A DNA stretch of 64,000 nucleotides from Microcystis wesenbergii NRERC-220 (lineage in GTDB: Bacteria > Cyanobacteriota > Cyanobacteriia > Cyanobacteriales > Microcystaceae), in NCBI RefSeq assembly GCF_032027425.1, contig NZ_JAVSJA010000001.1, positions 2,803,501 to 2,867,500 on the forward strand, written 5' to 3'. The position numbers and the translations under genes are program-made. Positions 1-8,017 of the stretch are shown one piece after another. The notes beneath the pieces were generated by a model. The model was given only the letters and a program-made list of their open reading frames with translations. It was not told where the DNA came from and did not search any database. The stretch's first letter is position 1. Every line of letters begins with the position of its first letter.

Positions 1-468
1 ACGGAAGACCGTTTCCTTATGGATGATACGGAATTACGCGACCAAATTGCTACTCTTTTAGGCGGTCGGGCCGCCGAAGAAATTATCTTCGGTAGTATTA
101 CTACTGGGGCCGCTAATGACCTGCAGCGGGCGACGGACTTGGCCGAACGTATGGTGACGACCTATGGTATGAGTAAGACCTTGGGTCCTCTAGCCTACGA
201 AAAAGGTCAACAGAATAGTTTTCTGGGAGATGGCATGATGAATCCCCGGCGCTTGGTGAGCGATGATACGGCCAAAGCGATCGATAATGAAGTGAAAGAG
301 ATTGTCGAAAATGGTCATCAGCAGGCCCTGGATATCCTGGCTCAAAATCGCGATTTACTCGAAGAAATTGCCCAAGAAATCCTCAGTAAAGAGGTGATTG
401 AAGGGGAACAATTGCAGACCCTGCTCAATCGCGTTAAACCCCTCGATCGAGAACCTGTTACTGTTTAG
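1..468 (+). CDS. ftsH: ATP-dependent zinc metalloprotease FtsH, C-terminal part (cut by window start)
   Basis: The frame is open from base 1, so the gene begins upstream of the window. What is left is the end of the M41 peptidase domain: a LLGGRAAEE motif, then the TTGAANDLQRAT segment and a helical C-terminus. This matches the end of the complete FtsH encoded at 31108-32994, where the same GGRAAEE and DLQQ segments occur. The AAA ATPase domain and the HExxH zinc site would lie outside the window. FtsH proteases are membrane-anchored hexamers that degrade membrane proteins, including damaged PSII D1 in cyanobacteria. A strong terminator follows 22 bases after the stop. Identity is secure; which FtsH paralogue it is cannot be told from this piece. 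Confidence 0.93.
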   Translation, partial: TEDRFLMDDTELRDQIATLLGGRAAEEIIFGSITTGAANDLQRATDLAERMVTTYGMSKTLGPLAYEKGQQNSFLGDGMMNPRRLVSDDTAKAIDNEVKEIVENGHQQALDILAQNRDLLEEIAQEILSKEVIEGEQLQTLLNRVKPLDREPVTV

Positions 469-489
469 ATTGATTTGATTTTTACCTTA

Positions 490-518
490 CCCCATCTTTG
501 TTCAAGATGGGGTTTTTT
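490..518 (+). terminator. Rho-independent terminator of ftsH
   Basis: A perfect 9-bp stem (CCCCATCTT / AAGATGGGG) with a 5-base loop is followed by six T residues, just after the ftsH stop codon. Confidence 0.9.
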
Positions 519-534
519 CCTATTAGACCTCTTG

Positions 535-730
535 TAAGTATCTAAGCACAATTAATTACACATCTAAGCCACTACTCCGTCAGACTTCTGATGTGAGGAA
601 ACAGTGAACTGAAAACTCAAATCCGATCCCTAATAGCTGTATCCCGTCTCCCGTCTCCCGTCTCCCGTCTCCTGACGACAGTCTCCTGACGACCGTCTCG
701 ACTAGGAAATTAATTTTGCACGACTACTTA
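535..730. mobile_element. MITE-like element, family A copy 1
   Basis: Imperfect inverted ends: TAAGTATCTAAGCACAATTA on the left and the reverse complement TAAGTAGTCGTGCAAAATTA on the right. The interior (about 641-700) is a run of CCCGTCT and CTGACGA short repeats. A second copy with the same ends lies at 49998-50103, and a lone right end lies at 41094-41121. No coding capacity. The rest of the 469-852 gap (to 852) holds G-rich low-complexity sequence and what looks like one end of MITE family D at about 728-750. Confidence 0.6.
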
Positions 731-852
731 ATACTAAATTCTGCTTAAAAGGTATAGGAGGGTGGGGAGAAGGGAGAGGGGAGAATACTGACTCGGAGAA
801 TACTGACTCCCGACTCCTAACCCCACCAACAAACTTTTTCAGTAAACCCTAA

Positions 853-2913
853 TTAATACCAATTATCCATCGACTGGAAAATTGAGGCATCGGGGAACAT
901 AGTTGGATTACCACTTGCGTCGATTTTTTGCCGTAATTCTCGCAGTTGTTTATTGCCGATGAGAAAATCACTTTCTACTAATTGATAGGGCAGTACATTA
1001 TTATCTAAAGCATACACTGCCGTGATGCCAGCAGCTACCCCGGAGGACCACTCGAAGGAATGGACACGATAGGCGGCCGCGGCAATATGACTGAGGGCGA
1101 TACTTTTACCCGCTATCAGTAAATTATCGATTTTTTGGGGAATTATAGCCCTTAAAGGTATCTCGAAGGGATAAGCTTGCCCTTGTCCCTGTCTTTCTCC
1201 TGCTTTTTCTGTATTACCCGGTTTTTCGGGGGGATGTTCCGTCATGCAGGGATGAAAATCAATCGCATAGTGGCCGATACCGACGGAATCGGGGTAAATA
1301 GTCGATCGCTTGCGTTTAACGGCCTTATCGGGGGATAATGTGCCATCAAGTACGGAAAATCCCTCTAATCCTGCCAAGGTGGCAATTAAGCGCCGATATT
1401 CTGCCGGGGAAAGATTTTGACGATAGAAATCGCTTTGAAAATTTTGTCGGGAAATATCGATTTCTGTGACGGTAAAACCAGCGGGGAAAGTCAGGGAAGG
1501 ACGACCGATAATCCGTCTTGCTTCCCGAATATAGGGATATTTTGACAAACCGTGGGCAGTACCCATGGGAGAATCAAAACCGGAGAGATAACGGTTATTC
1601 AAATGGGGAACTTTTACCCCGTCCCCTAACTGGGAATCGGTGGTTCCTTCTACTAACCAATAATAGTAGGAAATGGCGTGTTCTTCGCCCCTCGCGAGGG
1701 TTTCTGTGCGTAATCCTCCCATCCATCCCCCCGGAGATAACTGTCCTAGCTGTTGCAACTGTTCACGGGTGTAGATAAAGTTATCCTTCCCAGTCCCCGG
1801 ACGATAATCATTTCCCCAAGTCCAATTCTGCATGGAAATATCCCCTGGAACTGGTTCGGTAAAAGTAATTCCCCCAAAGGTTTTCTCTTTACCTAGTTGC
1901 GGACTCCAAATACGACGATAGGTGAAAACGAGGTCAAAATCGGCTAATCGCGGCAATTCATAGCTAAAATAGGGGGCATAGCGTTCATAATAAACGGGTT
2001 TCTCGTGGGTTTGTGGCTTTTCTGTTTCCTCCATGGCAAAGGTATAGGTAAAGCCTTGGGTACAGTAGGGGTCGCCAGTGACGCTAGAGGAAGAAGGTTC
2101 GAGATAACTGCGCTTATCGACACCTAAACGGTAGGGAATATCTGATAATCCGATTATTTCCCCGGTTTCGGTCGCTTCAATCACATACCAATCTGCTAAT
2201 TGATTCGGTTGGGAGGATTTGGGGACAAAACGGAGGATTTTCTTATCAAAACGGGGAGAATTTTCGTAGCGATAGATATCCTCCATTTTTTGCGATAAAA
2301 ACTCGGTATTTAGGGGAGGAGTACCTTTTGCGGGACTATGTTGAATAGCAATTACACTGGTAATCTGTTGACCAGTACCGCGATTGGGTAAAGTTTCAAT
2401 ATTTAATTCTTTGACTACCGTGGAGGGAAACCATTTCAGGGTTCCTTTGCCTTTTTTGGCAGCGTCTTCTAACTGTTGAAATAATAATTTATGTCCATCA
2501 AAAGGCAAAAAACAAGACCCGCTTACCCAACATTCCCCGGGGTTGCGTTTCCCGTAATGCTTTCTAATTCTTTCCCTAAATTCTAGATAACCTTTCGGGA
2601 AAAATAATTTTTCTCTTTGTGTTCGTCTTTCATCTAATGCGGAGGTTCCCTGAGAAGATATCTGTCCCCCTACCCAGTCGGTAATCTCGGTTAAACAGAC
2701 GGTTTTTCCTAATAATAAAGCTTCGTAGGCCGCACCGGCACCGGCTAAACCACCACCCACCACCAGAATATCACAGCCGACGGTTTGATCCGGTTCTCGC
2801 GGGGGGGCTGCTAGGGTGAGGGGAGTGAAAGCTTGCAGGAGAAATAATCCCAGAGAGAGGGATTTAAGAGGAGTAAAGTGATGATTGAAAATTTTAGGTG
2901 ACATTATTGACAA
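853..2913 (-). CDS. Secreted FAD-dependent oxidoreductase
   Basis: A 686-aa protein. Residues 1-35 form a likely signal peptide with a hydrophobic run ending near TLAAPP. The mature N-terminus has a Rossmann dinucleotide-binding motif, DILVVGGGLAGAGA (G53-G58), followed by an acidic residue after the second strand, typical of FAD-binding. The C-terminal part contains RAIIPQKIDNLLIAGKSIA, the usual second FAD-contact segment of the FAD-dependent oxidoreductase family (Pfam FAD_oxidored). Substrate is unknown. A second start at codon 4 (MSPK) is possible. The start overlaps a 79-codon ORF by 10 bases. It probably acts in the periplasm or outside the cell. Confidence 0.82.
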   Translation of the reverse strand: MSIMSPKIFNHHFTPLKSLSLGLFLLQAFTPLTLAAPPREPDQTVGCDILVVGGGLAGAGAAYEALLLGKTVCLTEITDWVGGQISSQGTSALDERRTQREKLFFPKGYLEFRERIRKHYGKRNPGECWVSGSCFLPFDGHKLLFQQLEDAAKKGKGTLKWFPSTVVKELNIETLPNRGTGQQITSVIAIQHSPAKGTPPLNTEFLSQKMEDIYRYENSPRFDKKILRFVPKSSQPNQLADWYVIEATETGEIIGLSDIPYRLGVDKRSYLEPSSSSVTGDPYCTQGFTYTFAMEETEKPQTHEKPVYYERYAPYFSYELPRLADFDLVFTYRRIWSPQLGKEKTFGGITFTEPVPGDISMQNWTWGNDYRPGTGKDNFIYTREQLQQLGQLSPGGWMGGLRTETLARGEEHAISYYYWLVEGTTDSQLGDGVKVPHLNNRYLSGFDSPMGTAHGLSKYPYIREARRIIGRPSLTFPAGFTVTEIDISRQNFQSDFYRQNLSPAEYRRLIATLAGLEGFSVLDGTLSPDKAVKRKRSTIYPDSVGIGHYAIDFHPCMTEHPPEKPGNTEKAGERQGQGQAYPFEIPLRAIIPQKIDNLLIAGKSIALSHIAAAAYRVHSFEWSSGVAAGITAVYALDNNVLPYQLVESDFLIGNKQLRELRQKIDASGNPTMFPDASIFQSMDNWY

Positions 2914-3143
2914 ATATCAATGTTGTGACTGAGAGTTTCCTCTTTCTTTGAAGAAGTAGCCAGAGAATCTGTTCCTGAAATCCTGATTCTTTTTTTTGGG
3001 CGATATTGAGAACTTTGTAGCTTGATGCTGGCTTTTGAGAGATTATACACCTTCAAGCTGACAATCGATCGCTTTTCTGGAAATGTTTTGACAGAATAGA
3101 GATATCCTGATTCTGTCTCATTCCCTTTGTTATTCCCTGTCAT
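2904..3143 (-). CDS. Doubtful small ORF, hypothetical
   Basis: A 79-codon ORF, basic and low in hydrophobic residues, between the Uma2 gene and the FAD oxidoreductase. An AGGAAG sequence sits 2-3 bases upstream of its ATG, and its end overlaps the oxidoreductase start by 10 bases, which would fit translational coupling. I recognise no domain, and it may be only a chance frame in a 5' leader. Confidence 0.25.
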   Translation of the reverse strand: MTGNNKGNETESGYLYSVKTFPEKRSIVSLKVYNLSKASIKLQSSQYRPKKRIRISGTDSLATSSKKEETLSHNIDICQ

Positions 3144-3148
3144 TCTTC

Positions 3149-3712
3149 CTAAGTTAAATGCAAAACAAACCCGGGTAAGACATCTTCCCCGGATAAAGTA
3201 GCAGGTAAATTAATAATTTCCACACCGCCATTTAGTCGGTAGATTTCCACCTGCTGCTGTTGAGGATTAATCAACCAACCCAAACGTAAACCACTGGCTA
3301 AATATTCGCGCATCTTGTCGCGTAAAGAGGTTAAAGAATCGCTACGAGAACGTAATTCAATCACAAAATCGGGACACAAAGGTGGGAACTTTTCTCGCTC
3401 TTCTGCGCTCAAAGCTTCCCATCTCTCCCGTTTTATCCAAGCAACATCAGGAGAACGATATCCTCCCTTTGGTAAACGAAAAATTGTCGAAGAACTAAAC
3501 ACCTCACCAAGTTGAGTTTGCTCGTTCCATACCCCCACTTTAACAATCAAATTAGCTTCTTGTTTACCAGTATTTCCACCCACGGGAGGCATAATTAATA
3601 ATTCTCCTTTTTGATTACGTTCTAAATTCCATGTTTGATTAGCCTGACAGAGATGATAAAATTGTTCATCGGTCAGATTAACTGTCTCTAGATTTAACAC
3701 TACAGTTTCCAT
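3149..3712 (-). CDS. Uma2 family endonuclease-like protein (DUF820)
   Basis: A 187-aa protein of the Uma2/DUF820 family, which is greatly expanded in cyanobacteria and has a PD-(D/E)XK nuclease fold. Family signs include the early LTDEQFYHLCQANQ segment, the GELLIMPPVGGNTG motif, SPDVAWI and PDFVIELRSRSDSL (the D and E of the active site), and the end GEDVLPGFVLHL. The biological role of the family is not established; many members may come from transposons. It stands alone on the minus strand. The length is normal, so it is probably intact. Confidence 0.85.
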   Translation of the reverse strand: METVVLNLETVNLTDEQFYHLCQANQTWNLERNQKGELLIMPPVGGNTGKQEANLIVKVGVWNEQTQLGEVFSSSTIFRLPKGGYRSPDVAWIKRERWEALSAEEREKFPPLCPDFVIELRSRSDSLTSLRDKMREYLASGLRLGWLINPQQQQVEIYRLNGGVEIINLPATLSGEDVLPGFVLHLT

Positions 3713-3785
3713 CGCTTCTCCTTTTTGCTACTTTATCAACTATAACTTAATTATAAGAATGGCCCTATCGTTGATTCATCTCAAG

Positions 3786-5312
3786 CTATTTACCTAATTG
3801 ACTCTCCAAAAATTCTGGCCAATCGGGATTAGTAGTGTCTAGGGAAATTAGATAGGGTTGTTCTTTTTCATTAAAAGGTTCTGTTTTCTCAATTTGGGCA
3901 TTTAAAACCTCGATAGTAGCGTCAGAAATATCGCCTTTTCTAGCGGCAATCCGTTGTTTTAAAACTTCTATAGGTGCGTGACAATGGACAATATGAAAAG
4001 GAATCTGTAAATTTTGGGCATAGGTTAATAAAGGTTCTCGCCAAGCATATTTATCGTAGCGTGCATCGAGAATAACTGGATAACCTAAAGCTATTAAAAT
4101 TTCCGCTAATTCTGCCAGTCTAGCGAAGGTTTTTTGACTCATTTCGAGACTATATATGTCTAGACTTCCCGTTTGATTTAAGTCAATTCCAGCCAAATGT
4201 TTGCGAACTGCATCGGAACGAATCTGAATAGCATTAAGATTTTTAGCAATTACTTTCCCTATGGTACTCTTACCCGATCCAGAAAATCCCGACATCAGAA
4301 TTAATCTCGGTTTCTGCGGTTGTGTGTACTGCCAAGCTAATTGATAATAATCTTGTGCATCTGCTTTAATTTTCTCGTAAAAACTGTCACCATCAAGCAA
4401 AAAACTATTGACTTTTGCCCTCACATACGCTTGTCTGGTCAGGTAGAGAGGCAAGACTTTTAAACCCTCCCAGTCGGCGGTTTGTTCTAAATAAGTATTC
4501 ACAAATAAATTAGCGAAATCTTCTCTCCCCCTAGCGGTTAAATCCATGACTGTAAAAGCAATATCGTACATGACATCAACGAAGCGAAAAGATTCATTAA
4601 ATTCTATGCGATCAAATAATTGTATTTCTCCCTGCCACTGACAGATATTATTTAAATGTAAGTCGCCGTGACATTCGCGAATCATCCCTTTTATTTGTCT
4701 TTCTTCTAACCAATCTCCGTGTTCTGCGAAGAATTTATCTGTATAAGCTTTCGTTTCATCGTATTGTTTTTGGGTTTGGACAAGATTAATATATTTCTCG
4801 GTTTGTTGGTAGTTTTCATCAAAAGCTTGTTTAATAACTTCTAAATTGCCAAATTGAGTAATATAGGAATTAGTCACAGCTTGCCGATGAAATTGTGCCA
4901 CTTTTTCAGCCAAAGACTCTATAGCTTTTTCCGTTATTTCTCCCCGTTCAAAAATTTTACTCAGTAAACATTCTTGGGGAAACTGATTCATTTTTAAAAC
5001 GTATTCGATCGCTTTCCCTTCTCCATTTAAACTTATGCTACCCCGTTCCTCATTAATTGACAAAACTTCCAGATAGATATTGGCGGCAACTCTTTTATTT
5101 AAGTCTAGTTCCTGTTCTAGATAATATTTTCTCTTTTCTAAAGTGGAGAAATCCAAAAAATTATAATTAACTGGTTTCTTGACTTTATAGGCATAATCTC
5201 CTGTCAAGAAGATAATTGAAGCATGGGTTTGGATAATTTCAACGGGAATTTTGACAGAATGAGGATAAAAGTCGGGATTTTTTAATTCTTCGATTAATCG
5301 TTTGCTATCCAT
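3786..5312 (-). CDS. Aminoglycoside-phosphotransferase-like / P-loop kinase fusion protein
   Basis: A 508-aa two-domain protein. The N-terminal two thirds resembles the aminoglycoside phosphotransferase fold: GDYAYKVKKPVNY near the start (lysine of the ATP site) and the catalytic loop GMIRECHGDLHLNNIC followed by LFDRIEFNE. The C-terminal third is a P-loop kinase with GFSGSGKST at about residue 340. Such fusions are common in bacteria, but the substrate is unknown. I chose the ATG at 5312 over the upstream one at 5336 because GAGGAG lies 8 bases before it, within the longer reading. Near 5325-5343 a sequence close to the ISKra4-type end (GGGTACATCTCATTTTTG) abuts the leader. Confidence 0.8.
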   Translation of the reverse strand: MDSKRLIEELKNPDFYPHSVKIPVEIIQTHASIIFLTGDYAYKVKKPVNYNFLDFSTLEKRKYYLEQELDLNKRVAANIYLEVLSINEERGSISLNGEGKAIEYVLKMNQFPQECLLSKIFERGEITEKAIESLAEKVAQFHRQAVTNSYITQFGNLEVIKQAFDENYQQTEKYINLVQTQKQYDETKAYTDKFFAEHGDWLEERQIKGMIRECHGDLHLNNICQWQGEIQLFDRIEFNESFRFVDVMYDIAFTVMDLTARGREDFANLFVNTYLEQTADWEGLKVLPLYLTRQAYVRAKVNSFLLDGDSFYEKIKADAQDYYQLAWQYTQPQKPRLILMSGFSGSGKSTIGKVIAKNLNAIQIRSDAVRKHLAGIDLNQTGSLDIYSLEMSQKTFARLAELAEILIALGYPVILDARYDKYAWREPLLTYAQNLQIPFHIVHCHAPIEVLKQRIAARKGDISDATIEVLNAQIEKTEPFNEKEQPYLISLDTTNPDWPEFLESQLGK

Positions 5313-5559
5313 AGGGAGAACTCCTCTGGGGTACATCTCATTTTTGATATTGACTAAGTTGGGATTTTTTAAAGGAACCCCTCGGTTAAAATTGGGCTTT
5401 GCTTCTGATTATTTTATCACCCAATCCCAGCCCTTGAGGGTTTCTACTCCCCAAACCCCCTTAGGGAGGACAGGAGCTTGCTACCCCCGCGCAGCTAAAT
5501 CTCCACCAATCCCCCCTTGCCTGATCTCAACAAGCAATTTAAATTTGCGGGCAGCTTAT

Positions 5560-5780
5560 TCACCAAGTTACTCCCTTTAATTCAGCCGGAAATAAAGGAC
5601 GCTCAGATAAACGATCTTGATCGAGTGCTTCGATTAAATATTCACCGGTTTCTTGTTGTTCCTGTTCATCTTCTTCATCAATCCAAGATTGAAGTAAATT
5701 AACCAGTTTAGTCTGTTTTTTTTGTTCTAAAATAGTATCTTTAAGTAGCTTGAGGATGTTAAATTAAGAGTTAGTGGCAT
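5560..5780 (-). pseudogene. Decayed antitoxin gene, paralogue of the one at 7718-7903
   Basis: The sequence from 5558 to about 5850 matches 7619-7960 closely, including the start region and the promoter-side DNA. A deletion of about 60-85 bases between the codons for LNLTS and LKLLKDT puts the remainder out of frame: the reading from the ATG at 5780 stops after about 17 codons. The C-terminal coding part (ending ELKGVTW) is intact here, in contrast to the 7.7 kb copy, where it lies behind a stop codon. No toxin gene follows it; a short repeat (5524-5558) also seen at 29495-29527 lies at that position. Confidence 0.75.
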
Positions 5781-5813
5781 GGGCTTGACTTGAATTAATT
5801 TATCGTGTCTTTA

Positions 5814-5878
5814 ACTATTATAACCCAAAAAAGCGATCGCACTCTACAAATATAGCGCAATCGCCCCTAATTTAAGAC
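5814..5878. repeat. HIP1 hairpin repeat, copy 1 of 3
   Basis: About 65 bases containing AAGCGATCGCACTCTA and then TATAGCGCAATCGC, able to fold as a hairpin whose stem is built on the HIP1 octamer. Near-identical units are at 6737-6797 and 7938-8001. They separate the toxin-antitoxin modules. Confidence 0.75.
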
Positions 5879-5916
5879 TTCAATTGTTGCTCGATTTGCC
5901 AGTTTTCTATTAAACA

Positions 5917-6144
5917 CTAACTAGCAAAGTCAAATACTGGTGTTTCAATTACCCGTTTTGGTCGCTTATTTTCCCAGATAATTTCCTGCAAGCGTTCGAC
6001 AGTTTCTGGTGCAAAAAAACGCTCTCCCGTTTCTACACAGACTCTAGCGGGGACATTTTCTATAATAAAAAAATTGCCATTGATTTCAAGGGTATAGGTA
6101 ACTTCTTGTTCAATTAAGGTTTCTTGTCTAGAATTAGTTGACAT
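5917..6144 (-). CDS. Antitoxin-like partner of the DUF4258 protein
   Basis: A 75-aa protein starting MSTNSRQETLIEQ. The family that follows DUF4258 genes in cyanobacteria often has a YgiT/MqsA-type domain; here I see the tail typical of it (VCVETGERFFAPETVERLQEII) but no CxxC zinc pair, so it would be a zinc-less variant. I chose the ATG at 6144 because AAGGAG lies 8 bases upstream; a longer frame to 6195 exists. It overlaps the DUF4258 gene by 11 bases, implying coupled translation. The role as antitoxin is inferred from order and size. Confidence 0.65.
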   Translation of the reverse strand: MSTNSRQETLIEQEVTYTLEINGNFFIIENVPARVCVETGERFFAPETVERLQEIIWENKRPKRVIETPVFDFAS

Positions 6145-6451
6145 CTGGTGTTCTCCTTGATTTAAAATCAATCCATAAATTTGGATCGGGTTCATATAGG
6201 GTAATAATTTTGAGCAAAGGGCGAGAGGGATAGCTACAATGAATGTGTAAGGCTCTATTAATTAGAGTAAATCCCAAAAGTAAACAGCTTGCACCATACT
6301 TATCAGCCGGATAATCTTCAATAATTTCGCTTTGTTCCATCGCCTCCCGTAATTCTTGAACACTGATCTGACGCAGGATACTTTGATTGACAGCGTGTTG
6401 AGAAAATTCCAATTGGTTTTGTCTAACTTTTTGACGAATTTCCTCAATCAT
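6134..6451 (-). CDS. DUF4258 domain protein, putative toxin
   Basis: A 105-aa protein with DUF4258 features: an early FSQHAVNQSILRQIS segment (a conserved His with an R/Q), EIIEDYPADKYGASCLLLGF, HIHCSYP, and the KIITLYEPDPNLW ending. DUF4258 proteins are small, related to RelE/BrnT-like toxins, and are commonly found in type II toxin-antitoxin pairs. It lies between a 71-aa upstream gene and its antitoxin-like partner, all on the minus strand with almost no spacing, which supports one operon. Toxicity is not proven by sequence. Confidence 0.75.
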   Translation of the reverse strand: MIEEIRQKVRQNQLEFSQHAVNQSILRQISVQELREAMEQSEIIEDYPADKYGASCLLLGFTLINRALHIHCSYPSRPLLKIITLYEPDPNLWIDFKSRRTPDVN

Positions 6452-6452
6452 T

Positions 6453-6668
6453 TCAGTGATAGCCGCCTTTACTTTGAGCGTAAATATCCGTCGCTGTCAT
6501 TTCACCAAATAACTGATCTTTAGTTTCTAAATAATTTAGAGGTTGGGATGCTGTTTCTCTTAGAAAGAAAGCCGCTTTAGCAATTCCCAATCTCTCTACA
6601 AGAGCTTTAACTCCCTCTTTGCTAATTTCCTTAATCTCAGGAATAGTCAAATCTGTTTTAACTTTCAT
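6453..6668 (-). CDS. Small conserved-looking protein of unknown function in a TA operon
   Basis: A 71-aa protein beginning MKVKTDLTIPEIKEIS. I chose the ATG at 6668 because GAGGAAAA precedes it; the frame extends 5 codons further upstream. It is mostly helical with a hydrophilic tail. The stop is one base before the DUF4258 start, so it is the first gene of that operon. I do not recognise the family. It could be a third component or an unrelated cassette gene. Confidence 0.55.
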   Translation of the reverse strand: MKVKTDLTIPEIKEISKEGVKALVERLGIAKAAFFLRETASQPLNYLETKDQLFGEMTATDIYAQSKGGYH

Positions 6669-6736
6669 AGTAATTTTCCTCAATTCAAGCGTCGAAATAG
6701 ATTTTCAATTTTGCTTCATTCATCCACACTCCTACC

Positions 6737-6797
6737 ATCATAACACAAAAAGCGATCGCCCTCTACAAATATAGCGTGATCGCATCTAATTCGAGAC
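6737..6797. repeat. HIP1 hairpin repeat, copy 2 of 3
   Basis: Contains AGCGATCGCCCTCTACAAAT and then ATAGCGTGATCGC, followed by TCTAATTCGAGAC; the same unit as at 5814-5878 and 7938-8001. It lies upstream of the DUF4258 operon and downstream of the BrnA-like gene. Confidence 0.75.
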
Positions 6798-6859
6798 TAT
6801 AGCTTTATTCGCCATTCCCTTCGCTTTCTCATAAATACTCAATCCCGCCCCGCATTTCG

Positions 6860-7111
6860 TCAGGACTCAGCCTTCATGTTAGCCTGTACTGTAGAAGCAA
6901 GAGTTTTGTTATCTCGCATTACTCTGATCAACAATCTTAATGCTTCGTTAACCGCATCAGCAGTGGGAAACATTTCTGCGACATCAGGCTCCAAGCGCAC
7001 AGTGACTCCACCAAAGCTTTTTCTTCCAGAGCCTAACTTTCTAACTCGGAGGTGCTTCAAGTCATACTCTGTCCGTAAATCATCTTCCATTTCTGGCTCA
7101 TCCCTCTTCAT
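6860..7111 (-). CDS. BrnA-like antitoxin
   Basis: An 83-aa protein with an EYDLKHLRVRKLGSGRK segment and a C-terminal ribbon-helix-helix-like part, FGGVTVRLEPDVAEMFPTAD then VNEALRLLIRV. This arrangement fits the antitoxin of BrnT/BrnA-type pairs. The preceding frame, ending at 7098, looks like the tail of BrnT, which supports the call. An alternative start at 7090 (MEDDLRTE) would place the gene just after that BrnT stop. No complete toxin gene is next to it, so it would be a solitary antitoxin. The family assignment is by pattern only. Confidence 0.55.
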   Translation of the reverse strand: MKRDEPEMEDDLRTEYDLKHLRVRKLGSGRKSFGGVTVRLEPDVAEMFPTADAVNEALRLLIRVMRDNKTLASTVQANMKAES

Positions 7112-7163
7112 AAGCTTCTCGTTCGGTTTGCGTCACTTCCCTTGCAATAAAGTTCCTCTGAGA
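7098..7163 (-). pseudogene. BrnT-type toxin, C-terminal remnant
   Basis: The frame ending at the TGA at 7098-7100 reads HLSQRNFIAREVTQTER and then EAYEEG. BrnT proteins typically end with an (I)SAR.AT..ER..YE pattern, and this matches in place and in distance to the antitoxin gene. The rest of the toxin is missing: the frame is closed by a stop at the junction with the PIN toxin gene. Confidence 0.5.
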
Positions 7164-7169
7164 AAGATG

Positions 7170-7622
7170 TCAATCAAAACTAATATTTTGCCATAAATCT
7201 GCTCTGACAAATTTGGATAAATGACCTACATTTGTTGTTGCAATTATCGGATTTTTCACAGATAACGTGACAGCTTGTGCAATTAAAATCATATCACCAT
7301 CAATTGTTTTATCTCCTGCTGTGGGTTGTCCTTGTTGGCGTGCCTGCGCCCAAAATAAAGCAGCTTTTCGCATTGCATCCGTTGTAATGGCTAGGTATTC
7401 TATTAAGTTAGCTAACTCATCCAGTCGCTTAATTCCTTTAATCTTGTTAGCGCGTAACAACTCTCGACGCACCTCATAATCAGCAATTTCTGGAAGAATA
7501 ACCCTAATACCTGCTTTAATTAGTGTTTGTAGCCAAAAATTACAAGCTAGACTTTCAGGCGATCGCTTAGGATTAGTAATTAAACCGATAATTCCCGTAT
7601 CTAATAAAACTACTCTATTCAC
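7170..7622 (-). CDS. PIN-domain ribonuclease toxin (VapC type)
   Basis: About 150 aa with PIN-domain acidic residues: LLDTGIIG near the start (first Asp), a Glu in LPEIADYEVRRELLR, DKTIDGDMILIAQA (central Asp pair), and a late NVGHLSKF. VapC toxins cleave RNA and are held inactive by the cognate VapB. I chose GTG at 7622 because GGGAG lies 7 bases upstream; TTG at 7625 is the alternative. The GTG overlaps the ancestral antitoxin stop (TGA at 7619-7621), the usual coupling. The toxin reading frame is intact while the antitoxin gene upstream is truncated, so either the short antitoxin still works or the toxin is no longer expressed. Confidence 0.85.
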   Translation of the reverse strand: MNRVVLLDTGIIGLITNPKRSPESLACNFWLQTLIKAGIRVILPEIADYEVRRELLRANKIKGIKRLDELANLIEYLAITTDAMRKAALFWAQARQQGQPTAGDKTIDGDMILIAQAVTLSVKNPIIATTNVGHLSKFVRADLWQNISFD

Positions 7623-7717
7623 CAAGTTACTCCCTTTAATTCAGCCGGAAATAAAGGACGCTCAGATAAGCGATCTTGTTCGAGTTTTTCTATTAAATAT
7701 TCGCCAGTTTCTTTTTG

Positions 7718-7903
7718 TTATTGTTCATCTTTTTCATCAATCCAAGACTGAGGTAAATTAACCAGTTTAGTCTGTTTTTCTTGTTCTAAAATAGTATCCT
7801 TGAGCAACTTTAGGACATAAGCTTCTAGAGAAAGACCTTTCTCCCTCGCTTTTTGGCTGAGATATTGTTCGATTTCCGATGTTAAATTAAGAGTTAGTGG
7901 CAT
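7718..7903 (-). CDS. Antitoxin, truncated by a nonsense mutation
   Basis: 61 aa starting MPLTLNLTSEIEQYLSQKAR, an N-terminal DNA-binding type segment, ending at a TAA at 7718-7720. Beyond the stop the same frame stays open for about 31 codons, reading GEYLIEKLEQDRLSERPLF and ending ELKGVTW, where it overlaps the toxin start. In the decayed paralogue at 5560-5780 the stop position is GAA (Glu), so this is a GAA to TAA change. The lost piece is the part that in VapB-like antitoxins binds and blocks the toxin. Start supported by position and by homology to the other copy. Confidence 0.75.
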   Translation of the reverse strand: MPLTLNLTSEIEQYLSQKAREKGLSLEAYVLKLLKDTILEQEKQTKLVNLPQSWIDEKDEQ

Positions 7904-7937
7904 GGGCTTGACTTGAATTAATTTATCGTGTCTTTAA

Positions 7938-8001
7938 TTATTATAACCCCAAAAAGCGATCGCACTCTATTGATAGAGCGCGATCGCTGCTAATTTAAGG
8001 C
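7938..8001. repeat. HIP1 hairpin repeat, copy 3 of 3
   Basis: Contains AAGCGATCGCACTCTATTGA then TAGAGCGCGATCGC, the most symmetric of the three units. It lies between the antitoxin gene and the 3' end of the PEP-CTERM gene and could also end transcription of the latter. Confidence 0.75.
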
Positions 8002-8017
8002 TAGATTGACCAGTTTT

